From positions 1 through 34,594 of the forward strand of contig CAITVN010000235.1 of the NCBI GenBank assembly GCA_903895855.1: a stretch of DNA of 34,594 nt. Direction: 5' to 3'. Positions 7,365-14,850 of the stretch are shown one piece after another; position 1 is the first letter of the stretch, and every line of letters starts with the position of its first letter. The notes beneath the pieces were generated by a model. It did not search any database and was not told where the DNA came from. It saw nothing but the letters and a program-made list of their open reading frames with translations. Origin of the DNA: Oligoflexia bacterium (lineage in GTDB: Bacteria > Bdellovibrionota > UBA1018). The translations under genes and the position numbers were made by a program.

Positions 7365-8480
7365 ATGGAATATAGACGTCTCCTCCAATTGCCTGAAATT
7401 TTGAAACGAAAGAGCGCCTTTCTTTTTGGCCCACGTGCTACGGGTAAGTCCTGGTGGATCAGGCGTCAACTAGAAAACGCACTCGTTTTTGATCTGTTGG
7501 ACTCAGACGTTTATTCTCGGTTCCTACGAAGGCCTCGACAACTGGGTGAAGAGTGCAAAGACGCTAATATAATCGTGATAGATGAAATCCAAAAGTTACC
7601 GGCCCTACTCGATGAAGTTCACCGATTGATAGAAAAAGATAAGAAGAAACGTTTTCTTTTAACAGGCTCAAGTGCACGAAAGCTTAAGCAGCAAGGGGTG
7701 AATCTACTCGGCGGACGTGCTACCAATAAGCAATTGTTCCCTTTAACAAGCTTGGAAATAACTGATTTTGACTTAGTCAAATATGTAAATGTCGGAGGCC
7801 TGCCTTCTATCTATCTGTCCGATGAACCAGAGGCCGACCTCAAAGACTACGTTCAAAATTATTTGAAAGAAGAAATCCAGGCCGAAGCACTAGTGAGGCG
7901 CATTGACCACTTTGCCCGTTTCCTTGACACTATCGGCTTGTCATCGGGGCAAGAGCTGAACATCGCTCAAGTTGCCAGTGATGCAGGAGTTCCCTCGCGC
8001 ACGGTGGCCGGGTTTATCGAAGTCATGAAGGATACCTTGATCGCCTTCGAACTTACTCCATTTCTCAGTACGAAAACTCGTAAAGCCTCTACTAAATCCA
8101 AAGTTTTCCTATTCGATGTAGGTGTCGCAAACCACCTTAGCGGGCGAAGATCTCTTATCCCGAAGTCAGAGGCATTCGGTGCAGCTTTTGAACACTTTGT
8201 AATTCAGGAGATTCGAGCATTACTGTCATATCGCGGGTCAGATGATTTACTGTCGTACTGGCGCTCTAAAGACCATGAAGTTGATTTGATCGTCGGAAAA
8301 AAAATTGCTATTGAAATTAAATCAACCGAACAAATCACCGAGCGCCACCTCAAGGGCCTTCGGGCCTTGCGCGAAGAAAAACTAATCGAGCGCTATGTAG
8401 TTGTGTCACGCGATCCGATTCGTCGCGAAATTGATGGGATTGAGATTTGGCCCTACGCTCAGTTTTTGCGATCACTTTAG
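7365..8480 (+). CDS. AAA ATPase with DUF4143 domain
   Basis: A 371-residue member of the AAA_14/DUF4143 ATPases. Walker A is GPRATGKS (22-29), Walker B is IIVIDEIQ (69-76), and the sensor-like FLLTGSSARKLKQQG follows (98-111). The middle part holds a winged-helix-like segment (NIAQVASDAGVPSRTVAGFIEVM, 199-221). The C-terminus has a PD-(D/E)xK nuclease-like pattern, HEVDLIV ... IAIEIKS (Asp307, Glu317, Lys319). These proteins are common, horizontally spread and of unsettled biological role, often suspected to act in defence or as selfish modules. It is a single-gene unit and its promoter region carries two palindromic repeats. Full length with no damage seen. Confidence 0.88.
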   Translation: MEYRRLLQLPEILKRKSAFLFGPRATGKSWWIRRQLENALVFDLLDSDVYSRFLRRPRQLGEECKDANIIVIDEIQKLPALLDEVHRLIEKDKKKRFLLTGSSARKLKQQGVNLLGGRATNKQLFPLTSLEITDFDLVKYVNVGGLPSIYLSDEPEADLKDYVQNYLKEEIQAEALVRRIDHFARFLDTIGLSSGQELNIAQVASDAGVPSRTVAGFIEVMKDTLIAFELTPFLSTKTRKASTKSKVFLFDVGVANHLSGRRSLIPKSEAFGAAFEHFVIQEIRALLSYRGSDDLLSYWRSKDHEVDLIVGKKIAIEIKSTEQITERHLKGLRALREEKLIERYVVVSRDPIRREIDGIEIWPYAQFLRSL

Positions 8481-8573
8481 AGTTATATTAAGGGTGTTTC
8501 ATTGCTGCAGCATTGAGACTGGCGAGATTTTGCTCTGAGAAGGCATTAAGTTAATTCTCGATTTTTGCTTAAG

Positions 8574-8593
8574 TTTCGCACAATTGTGCGAAA
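8574..8593. promoter_or_regulatory. 20-bp perfect palindrome
   Basis: TTTCGCACAATTGTGCGAAA is self-complementary over 20 bp. It lies about 95 bp upstream of the exported-protein gene at 8686 and about 95 bp after the ATPase stop. An operator for the 8686 gene is the simplest reading. Confidence 0.45.
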
Positions 8594-8619
8594 ATCCCAG
8601 TGTGAATTCATTAATAATT

Positions 8620-8648
8620 TATTACTTGAATTATTCAATCAAGTAATA
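8620..8648. promoter_or_regulatory. Inverted repeat upstream of the exported-protein gene
   Basis: Arms TATTACTTGA and TCAAGTAATA (10 bp, perfect) with a 9-base spacer, in an AT-rich stretch 38 bp upstream of the start at 8686. A second symmetrical site next to 8574-8593, so the 8686 promoter may be regulated by more than one factor, or this may be a 5' UTR hairpin. Confidence 0.4.
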
Positions 8649-8685
8649 TATAGACCTAACTTCTTATGAGTCTTTAGGCGAAAGC

Positions 8686-9867
8686 ATGAAAAACAACCAC
8701 ACACTCACAGCCTGCTTAGTTTTTGCGCTCGCCTGCACCCCACTCGCCTTTGCTGGCGGTGAGGGCGATGGCACGAACGGCCCTGCCGAAAATATCACCC
8801 GAAAAACTAAATCGACACTGGCTGATTTAACGTGCGCCGTAAACGACTGCAGTTTTGAACAAGGGGTAATAGCACGAGAGAAATACGTGAAAGCAGAACT
8901 CGAACACGGAAGCGTAGACTACAGAGCCTATCAAGAATTTATCGCCCAAATCAAAACCCTACCTGAATGTTCAAACCTAAAAGATAGTGATGGATTTCTC
9001 TGCAAAATAGAAAAACACAACGCAAGCGGCGCACTCAGCCTAAGCCTAGTCGAAAAGCCAATACCGGCACATTACTACATTAACATTCTTGAAAAATCTC
9101 TAATTACAGATTCAGAAAGAACATCAGCGGATCAAGTCGAAATCGAACTGTCACATTCACAAACACGAACAGCTCTGTGTTTTTCTAGACATTGGTTGAT
9201 TTCGACTTATGATTCAGCCGACTCTGGTACTATTCGGTTCTTGCCGCTTCTTCATGACCCGTGCCAGTTCGTTACTATAAATTTTAAAGCAGTCAGATGG
9301 AATGAGTGGACCAATAGAATTGGGCCTCACCTAGCTGGCATGATGACTGAAGCTGGGCTCGAACTAGACCCTAATAATTCAGCAACAAGTTCTCGCGAGA
9401 TACTCTTGACGTTAGATGACGCCACAGAATCTCGCCTCAAATCAGCCATATTTTCAAACGACGAAAAGACTATGCAGTCCTGGGTAAAAAAAACGCTAAT
9501 GCCATCACTAAGAAGTCAAACTTTTCAAAAACTAAGAGAGTCAGTCACGCAGCGATTTCTGACGAACATCACCCCGTCACCGAGAGCGATCGTTGAATTT
9601 ACCCTAGAACAAGTGTCGCCAGAAACAGTAAAAATTGGAGTAACAATACCCCAAGCCGACCACTGCGACGGCCTCCCTAGTCTCTGTCAGCTAAAAAATA
9701 CCTTAACGCATAACGGTCGGTACTTATCCCCTGAAATGTACTTACTCTATCCCAATCGACTGATTGAAGCCGACCCGAAGCTCGCCTATTTTCAAAAAGC
9801 CATCGCTAGAATGATCCAGCTAAAAAAAGAGAACGCATTGCCTGAGGCGAGACTCAGCCCTCACTGA
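8686..9867 (+). CDS. Exported protein of unknown function
   Basis: A 393-residue protein with a Sec signal peptide (MKNNHTLTACLVFALACTPLAFA, cleavage near 23). The mature part starts GGEGDGTNGPAEN and contains about eight cysteines, including CAVNDCSF and CDGLPSLCQL, consistent with disulfides outside the cytoplasm. I recognise no domain, catalytic motif or membrane segment. The 3' end overlaps the degraded IS110 frame on the other strand, so the insertion of that element may have changed the C-terminus. Upstream it has two palindromic sites. Confidence 0.7.
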   Translation: MKNNHTLTACLVFALACTPLAFAGGEGDGTNGPAENITRKTKSTLADLTCAVNDCSFEQGVIAREKYVKAELEHGSVDYRAYQEFIAQIKTLPECSNLKDSDGFLCKIEKHNASGALSLSLVEKPIPAHYYINILEKSLITDSERTSADQVEIELSHSQTRTALCFSRHWLISTYDSADSGTIRFLPLLHDPCQFVTINFKAVRWNEWTNRIGPHLAGMMTEAGLELDPNNSATSSREILLTLDDATESRLKSAIFSNDEKTMQSWVKKTLMPSLRSQTFQKLRESVTQRFLTNITPSPRAIVEFTLEQVSPETVKIGVTIPQADHCDGLPSLCQLKNTLTHNGRYLSPEMYLLYPNRLIEADPKLAYFQKAIARMIQLKKENALPEARLSPH

Positions 9868-9869
9868 AT

Positions 9870-10317
9870 TCCACATAAACAATGATAGCTCATTCAAGTA
9901 TTCTTTTAATGGCATTGAAATAGACTTTGACACATCAAGTGCAAACTCAACGTCAATCGTACCCCTGGCGGCGTCATAATGATTGCGCAAACTCGTTTCG
10001 GTTCTCATGGCGCTCTCGGCGGCCCCTAAGAAAATATCACGAAGTTCCTTGCGGCCATGAACCCGTTTGTTGCCATAGATTTTGCCGCCATTGATTTGTA
10101 TGTGCCTGACTAGCATGCAGTACCCCCAGAACTGATGTTTGTTTTTGAATCGGTTTGGGGTGCATACGACTGCTGTAATGAGACTGGCGCGAATGAGGTC
10201 AATTCCCGGCACTGAGGTAAGATTTCGAACGGGTTGATATTTTTTTAAATTATTTTGAAACCTTTCTCGATACTCAGTCTTGAGTTTTTCGAGAGAAGAG
10301 ATTTGATCGTATAGTCG
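9870..10317 (-). pseudogene. IS110-family transposase, C-terminal fragment
   Basis: The frame encodes RLYDQISSLEKLKTEYRERFQ, then the conserved VPGIDLIRASLITAVVCTPNRF (helix-hairpin-helix of the IS116/IS110/IS902 C-terminal domain), HQFWGYCMLVRHIQ, GGKIYGNKRVHGRKELRDIFLGAAESAMR and SLRNHYDAARG. An in-frame TAG lies just before the first Arg, and the N-terminal RuvC-like DEDD half is missing. After YDAARG the sequence no longer looks like transposase, so the 3' end is also lost near the exported-protein gene. A dead copy. Confidence 0.8.
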
Positions 10318-10429
10318 CTATGCTGAAAAAACCTAAAGGCGGTAGTGAGTGAGTTATTGAGAAATCCCCTTAATTGGCGTTTGTTGGAAATTGAAACGTA
10401 ACCACTACAACCAACTAAGGGGAACTCAA

Positions 10430-10597
10430 ATGAGTACGAATAAAATCAGCTATCAAGGGAAAAAAGTCTACGTGGGAATAGATGTTCATCTAAAAACTTA
10501 CTCCGTTACCGCCAGATGCGAGGGAGCAGTGGTCCATCGAGTTACCATGGAGGCCAATCCTACCGGGTTGGTCACCTACTTAAAGCGGAGCTACTGA
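10430..10597 (+). pseudogene. IS110-family transposase, N-terminal fragment
   Basis: MSTNKISYQGKKVYVGIDVHLKTYSVT, then VVHRVTMEANPTGLVTYLK, is the first strand and helix of the DEDD (RuvC-like) transposase domain, with its first Asp in VGIDVH. The start has a good ribosome binding site (AAGGGGA). The frame stops at 10597 after 55 codons where the family has about 330-400. It points away from the C-terminal fragment at 9870-10317, and leader-like sequences of both fragments (CCAAYTAAGGGGA) face each other around 10360-10425. Confidence 0.8.
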
Positions 10598-10712
10598 GAA
10601 TTTCCAAATTATTTGATGGGGCCTTCGGTAGGTTTTGATCGCGCATTTTGATTGAGACATGTAAAAACCCATTATGACACGTCTGGGGTTACCCCTAGAA
10701 TGAGGTCCCAAA

Positions 10713-10743
10713 ACGGTTTGTCCCCTGCGGACGTTTAAACCGT
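10713..10743. repeat. Nested inverted repeat in the IS110 debris
   Basis: ACGGTTT and AAACCGT enclose GTCC-CCTGC-GGAC, giving a hairpin within a hairpin. It is followed by GTCACGGTGGG. A further short inverted repeat GGGG-TTA-CCCC lies at 10685-10695. No gene is visible between 10598 and 10819; the stretch probably represents element ends and decayed sequence. Confidence 0.4.
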
Positions 10744-10819
10744 CACGGTGGGAATACTGCTTTTTCTACATTGTCTTAACTATTCGATCTCATCTTCGCT
10801 CATTTGATGGAGATTCTCA

Positions 10820-11257
10820 CTATCGTCGAGAACGTCTCATTTGAAGGCGAATGACTTCAGTGTGAATGCTTTTTTCCCAGTTTTGTATGATTGCCTTGAA
10901 AGCTTCAACTTGGGCTTCTGAAGCACCTTGAGCTTGCATGTGAGAGGCTAGCTGAGAGACGAATGAATATTCAGGTTTAGACTGCTGTGTAGGCTTCACT
11001 AACTCAGCGAGCTCTCCCACTGTAGAAATTTCTTCATCGATCACTGCGTCTGCTTTGATGGTTTCGATTTCGATTTTTAGTAGCCTGAGTTCGTGTGACG
11101 ATTGCGCAAATTTGGCGACGAATTCGCGTAAGACCGCAGTGTGTTCGGGGCTGATATCAGTTTTCGAAAAGTTTTCAAGCGAATCGCCAAAACGATTTCT
11201 AAACTTTGCATCGAGCTCACCGAGTATTTTGTTTACCAGGGTGCTCTCTTTTGACAA
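10820..11257 (-). CDS. Hypothetical helical protein
   Basis: A 145-residue, highly charged, mostly helical protein starting from a TTG codon (LSKESTLVNKILGELDAKF). The frame is open further upstream (SVNYEFHQIVYCGEPGSI) but has no ATG or GTG there, so either TTG is used or the gene has lost its original start. Residues 40-90 may form a coiled coil (FAQSSHELRLLKIEIETIK). The C-terminus is basic (LQMRRSRR). No family recognised. It lies downstream of the NUDIX remnant on the same strand in a region of decay, so a truncated gene is possible. Confidence 0.5.
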   Translation of the reverse strand: MSKESTLVNKILGELDAKFRNRFGDSLENFSKTDISPEHTAVLREFVAKFAQSSHELRLLKIEIETIKADAVIDEEISTVGELAELVKPTQQSKPEYSFVSQLASHMQAQGASEAQVEAFKAIIQNWEKSIHTEVIRLQMRRSRR

Positions 11258-11361
11258 AATGCTGCCAGGCTCGCCACAGTAAACAATTTGATGAAATTCA
11301 TAGTTGACGCTTCACTTTCTGGTTGTTGGGGTTTGATACCAGAGTGTGTGGTGATTCGGGA

Positions 11362-11552
11362 TTACATTTTTGGCAAAGCCGGTCGAGCTAGTGCGAGCAT
11401 GATTGCCATCGCGCTTTCTACGTCGTTAATTCTTCCGTTCAATACTTCGGTAAGTGCGTCTTTCACCGGAAGCACGGCAATTCGTTCAATGAGTTCTGTC
11501 TCTTCAGGACTAGAGTCGGTTATCTGAACTCCAGTCACCAGGAAAACGGAGT
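11362..11552 (-). pseudogene. C-terminal remnant of a NUDIX (ADP-ribose pyrophosphatase-like) gene
   Basis: Minus-strand frame ending TAA at 11362-11364 encodes FLVTGVQITDSSPEET, ELIERIAVLPVKDALTEVLN and GRINDVESAMAIMLALARP. This is the pattern of the last strand and helix of ADP-ribose pyrophosphatase-type NUDIX hydrolases (FLA.GL....DE.E.IEV...pl.eal..v..GeI.Da.T...ll.a). The NUDIX box itself is absent; upstream the frame becomes unlike the family and stops near 11590. It therefore looks like a 3' fragment left by deletion. Family assignment is by eye and moderate. Confidence 0.5.
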
Positions 11553-11643
11553 GACGGAAGTCAGGCCGTCGTGTTTTCGCCGACCGAGTTTATTGTGAAA
11601 CTGATCGAGCTGATACCTGACCCAAGGGTTCACCTCACTCGCT

Positions 11644-11694
11644 ACCATGGTTTATGCTGATCTCCGCATAAATAGTTACTCTACATAACATGGT
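11644..11694. repeat. Nested inverted repeats
   Basis: ACCATG (11644-11649) pairs with CATGGT (11689-11694), and inside them TTTATGC (11651-11657) pairs perfectly with GCATAAA (11666-11672) around an 8-base loop. It may be a folded RNA or an element end. It lies between the NUDIX remnant and the dispersed repeat in the roughly 340 bp without a gene before the TPR gene. Confidence 0.4.
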
Positions 11695-11755
11695 CTATTG
11701 GCACCCAACCATTTCAGTGTGATGACGGATTTTGGCAAAAAACGAGCGAAGCGAG

Positions 11756-11848
11756 TGCTCTTAGATGCGGGTTTCAGTCTTAAGGGCTGTCGATTTGAGA
11801 GTTAGAGGGTAGGCAGGCCCTATTTGAACCTCTTTTCCTTTTGGGAGA
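11756..11848. repeat. Dispersed intergenic repeat, copy B
   Basis: Begins GTGCTCTTA, contains GGTTTCAGTCTTAAGGGC, then GGTAGGCAGGCCCT, and ends TTTGAACCTCTTTTCCTTTT. It aligns along its whole length with copy D at 17946-18035. It ends about 50 bp before the TPR gene start. Confidence 0.65.
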
Positions 11849-11896
11849 GTTGCTGCAAGCTTGCCCCATTCAGGATCTCTTGATAATTTAAAACAC

Positions 11897-12841
11897 ATGG
11901 GTATATGGAACAAACTGTTTGGAAAAAAAGAAACCCCCGCGCCGCCTTCGGCTAAACTCGATGAGACGACCCTAATTCACATAGTGAACGAGAATGGGGT
12001 ACGAATGTCGATTCCAAAAGCGCAATGGAGAGAACGTATACTTCCTAAACAACTCAAGCAGTATTGGGATGAACCAAGGCAGCTCTATTTGGTCATTTTA
12101 GACGCACTCAAAGATGGGTTTAGATCCGATATTCTCGAAGCCGCTGAGCACTTATACAGCATTGATTCTTCATCGGTTGAGGCAACCTGCATTTGGGGCA
12201 TTGCACTGATGGAAGAAAAGCGGTTCGACGAAGCAGAAAAGATCTTTTTAGAACACCAGGCTAAGTGTGGTGAGGTCGGAGTGGTATTGACAAATTTGGC
12301 CAAGGTCTATTCCTACAGAGATGATGATGAACCGAAGGTAGAAAAAATTCTGTGGCGTTCGCTTGAAGTTGACCCGAATCAAGAAAACGGCATGTCGTGG
12401 TACTGCTCTATTCAAAGAGAACGTTTTGGCGAGGCCGGGTGGCAAGAAGCACTTCGCGAGATTGCAAGTTTGCGCGGGTGTTGGCGTGCGCCACTTTGGT
12501 TGGCGCAGGAGCAGCTCAACCTCAATCATCTTGATCGAGCGATGGAGTATTACAGAAAAGTACTGGCACAGGTCGCGCCTGAGGTTCCAGAAGATGTGAT
12601 GATCCAAATCAGTGGTGACCTGGGGCCTCGGGGATTCCTTAACGAATTATTAGAACTCATTGATCCCTATTTTGACCCAAATTCTCACGGAATAGGGGTT
12701 GGGAACAATCTGATCAAAGCGAATCTGGCCCAGGGCCGCAAGGAAAATGCCCGTCGGATTCATCAACAACTCGTGTCGATGAAACGACCAGAATGGACCG
12801 AAGCCCTGAATTTTTGGAACAGTGAACTACTCTCGAATTAG
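11897..12841 (+). CDS. Tetratricopeptide-repeat protein
   Basis: 314 residues from the ATG at 11897 (MGIWNKLFGKKETP; an in-frame TTG at 11861 would add 12 unlikely residues). After a basic head, residues about 20-70 form the domain seen in this TPR family (MSIPKAQWRERILPKQLKQYWD, LYLVILDALKDGF). TPR-like helices then cover about 75-300: EAAEHLYSID, GIALMEEKRFDEAEKIFLEH, GVVLTNLAKVYSY, WRSLEVDPNQENGMSWYCSI, LDRAMEYYRKVLAQ. It is cytoplasmic, with no signal peptide. A protein-interaction role is all that can be said; the family is widespread without assigned function. Confidence 0.8.
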   Translation: MGIWNKLFGKKETPAPPSAKLDETTLIHIVNENGVRMSIPKAQWRERILPKQLKQYWDEPRQLYLVILDALKDGFRSDILEAAEHLYSIDSSSVEATCIWGIALMEEKRFDEAEKIFLEHQAKCGEVGVVLTNLAKVYSYRDDDEPKVEKILWRSLEVDPNQENGMSWYCSIQRERFGEAGWQEALREIASLRGCWRAPLWLAQEQLNLNHLDRAMEYYRKVLAQVAPEVPEDVMIQISGDLGPRGFLNELLELIDPYFDPNSHGIGVGNNLIKANLAQGRKENARRIHQQLVSMKRPEWTEALNFWNSELLSN

Positions 12842-12883
12842 AAATTAGGCTCGTGCTGAAAAAGCAGTCGATTCAAGTCCAAA

Positions 12884-12904
12884 CTAGTGGGCATTCAACA
12901 CTAG
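12884..12904 (+). terminator. Possible terminator after the TPR gene
   Basis: CTAGTG and CACTAG (perfect, 9-base loop) followed by AAGTTTTTCGCCCATTTTTTT. The T tracts are on the plus strand, in the right direction for the TPR gene that ends 43 bp upstream, although the stem is short. Confidence 0.4.
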
Positions 12905-12962
12905 AAGTTTTTCGCCCATTTTTTTCTCACATTACGAAGAACGACGGCATTGCTGAAATAGT

Positions 12963-13012
12963 AGGGTCTCGCGTTGGGTAGAGATTTCAACCGGACCTCT
13001 TTTCTATGATTA
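12963..13012. repeat. Possible partial copy (E) of the dispersed repeat
   Basis: GGTCTCGCGTTGGGTAG, then ATTTCAACCGGACCTCTTTTC, resembles the right end of copies A, B and D (TTTGAACCTCTTTTCC). The TTAAGGG core is missing, so assignment is weak. Confidence 0.25.
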
Positions 13013-13023
13013 TACTTGATAAA

Positions 13024-13048
13024 CATAATGTTCGTCTGGCATAATGTT
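13024..13048. promoter_or_regulatory. Direct repeat at the start of the second ATPase gene
   Basis: CATAATGTT occurs at 13024-13032 and 13040-13048 (16-bp period). The second copy overlaps the first possible start codon at 13044. It may be a protein-binding site or a duplicated start region. Confidence 0.35.
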
Positions 13049-14354
13049 TCAAATGAAGCACTTCATCAATCGAGTCAAAGAGTTAGCGCTTCTCAAACGC
13101 GCCGAAAGTAGCCGTGGGTTATGGGTCTTTTACGGCAGGCGGCGGGTGGGTAAAACCCACCTCATTAAACATCATTTTGAGAAGCACGCCGGCAGATACG
13201 CTCAGGCCATTGAAGGGCATGTGAGTCTTCAAATTGAGCAAGTCTTAAATGACTGGAATCTGCAAGTGCCGGTGTTGCCAAGAACTTGGATCGAATTTTT
13301 CAAAGTCATAGACGAACTGGCCGATCCCGATATTTTAGGTGACATTTTGTGTATCGACGAGTTTCCCTATCTAGTCGAAACCACTCCTGAGCTGCCCAGT
13401 CTCTTTCAGCGGTGGTGGGATCATCGCAAAAATAAGAAGTGTCTCTTTATTATTGCGGGCTCGAGTCGAGGTATGATGCATTCTTTGTTTCTCGAAGAAA
13501 GTAGCCCGATGTTTGGCCGCGCTGAGGCAGTCACTCTCATTGAACCTATGGACTACGCAGCTTTTTGCCAGTTTCATCATCTTGCTGTCGGTGAGGTCGA
13601 CCATTTTTTGAGCTATTCGCTCGTCGGAGGCATGCCGAAGTACTGGCAATGGTTAGATCCCGACAGCTCAGCTCTTGAAAATGCCCACGAACTATTTTTT
13701 TCAGAATATGCCCGAATGGAGCATGAACCCCGCCGTGTACTTTCGGATGAGAAGATCGAAGGCATTCAGCCAATGATGCTTCTCGAATCGATCGGAAGGG
13801 GTGCTCATCGAGTTTCTGAAATCGCTGGTAGAATCGGGGTGCCTCAGACCTCATTGGGACGAGGCCTTCGCTTGCTTCTGGATTCGTCGTTAATTCAGCG
13901 AGAAATGCCTTATGGTGAAACTCTTAAGACGTCGAAACGAACCTTGTACAAGATAATTGATCCGATGTTATATTTTTGGTTTGGTACCTATTCGGCACTT
14001 CGAGTGAGGTGGCATCAGATGGACCAGAGTGCGCGACGACAAGCGATTTACCTTCATGCAAGTAAAGTGTTTGAAAATGAAGTCAGGCAGCAGTTTAGGT
14101 TTAGTAGTCGCTATTGGAATGAAAAAGGTGAAATCGATTGGATTTCGCCTGACCTTGCTTTGGGTGCAAAACCCAAGGATATTCTTGTGGGTGAGGTAAA
14201 GTTTACGACACTCAAAAAAAGTCAAAAAGCTGGACTTGAGCTAGAACTCACAAAAAAAATTGAAACTTTGGGTTTGAATGCTAAGTGCAATACTACTTCG
14301 ATTCAGGTGTGGGATTGGCCGGCTTTTGTCGCCCATCTGTCGCAACGCAGGTGA
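13044..14354 (+). CDS. AAA ATPase, archaeal-type with DUF234 C-terminus
   Basis: A 436-residue protein of the ATPase_2/DUF234 family, related to but distinct from the DUF4143 ATPase at 7365. Walker A is GRRRVGKT (31-38), Walker B is ILCIDEFP (101-108), and a sensor segment is LFIIAGSSRGMM (134-145). A winged-helix-like stretch (HRVSEIAGRIGVPQTSLGRGL, 255-275) comes next, then the DUF234 part with a PD-(D/E)xK-like pattern EIDWI ... ILVGEVKF (Asp365, Glu384, Lys386). The role of these ATPases is unsettled. Start uncertain: ATG at 13044 or at 13053 (MKHFINRVKEL); neither has a clear ribosome binding site. Confidence 0.85.
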   Translation: MFQMKHFINRVKELALLKRAESSRGLWVFYGRRRVGKTHLIKHHFEKHAGRYAQAIEGHVSLQIEQVLNDWNLQVPVLPRTWIEFFKVIDELADPDILGDILCIDEFPYLVETTPELPSLFQRWWDHRKNKKCLFIIAGSSRGMMHSLFLEESSPMFGRAEAVTLIEPMDYAAFCQFHHLAVGEVDHFLSYSLVGGMPKYWQWLDPDSSALENAHELFFSEYARMEHEPRRVLSDEKIEGIQPMMLLESIGRGAHRVSEIAGRIGVPQTSLGRGLRLLLDSSLIQREMPYGETLKTSKRTLYKIIDPMLYFWFGTYSALRVRWHQMDQSARRQAIYLHASKVFENEVRQQFRFSSRYWNEKGEIDWISPDLALGAKPKDILVGEVKFTTLKKSQKAGLELELTKKIETLGLNAKCNTTSIQVWDWPAFVAHLSQRR

Positions 14355-14415
14355 TGACTCGTTTTTAGCCAAAAATCGCCGACGAATTATTTCTTATTGC
14401 TAGGAGTCGATCGCG

Positions 14416-14446
14416 AGTTACGCAAGGCCGGATTCAGTTTTAAGGG
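14416..14446. repeat. Short copy (C) of the dispersed repeat; rest of 14355-14850 without visible genes
   Basis: GGATTCAGTTTTAAGGGCC matches the repeat core with one change. The surrounding 500 bp between the second ATPase and the lipoprotein gene shows no credible coding sequence on either strand. It becomes AT-rich from about 14690, and near 14788-14806 it holds an imperfect inverted repeat GCGACACT/AGTGTGCGC that may belong to the lipoprotein promoter. Confidence 0.4.
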
Positions 14447-14850
14447 CCGACTAAGACGAAAGAAGTCAAAAAATTGAATCAGGACTTCAGGACAAAAAGA
14501 AAACCGACGCGAGACCTTTCTGAAATTGAATCCAATGGACGTTGCAAAACAAGAGTTCACCTTGTTGAACGTTTTTCATTTTCCTTTGTGGGGCTTCTGT
14601 CGTTTTGTTTTTGACTGTGCCAAGGCAACTTTAGATTTAAAACGAAGACATGCCAACCTACCGTCCCACTCTCAAGCGTTCTAATAGCACTCGCTCTATT
14701 CATTAAATTTATTTTTTGTTTCAATAAGGCAAAATTTTGTGCTCTAATTTTTTTTGAAAAACTAGGTCGTCGGACTTCATCGCAAAAATGCGACACTGTA
14801 GTGTGCGCAACTATTAATAATGAGACCTTACGAAGAAATAGAGACAACCC

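Noticed and set aside
14557..14847. Minus-strand frame of 96 codons in the AT-rich gap before the lipoprotein gene
   Set aside because: No ribosome binding site, no protein-like composition and no recognisable family; it overlaps the probable promoter of the lipoprotein gene.
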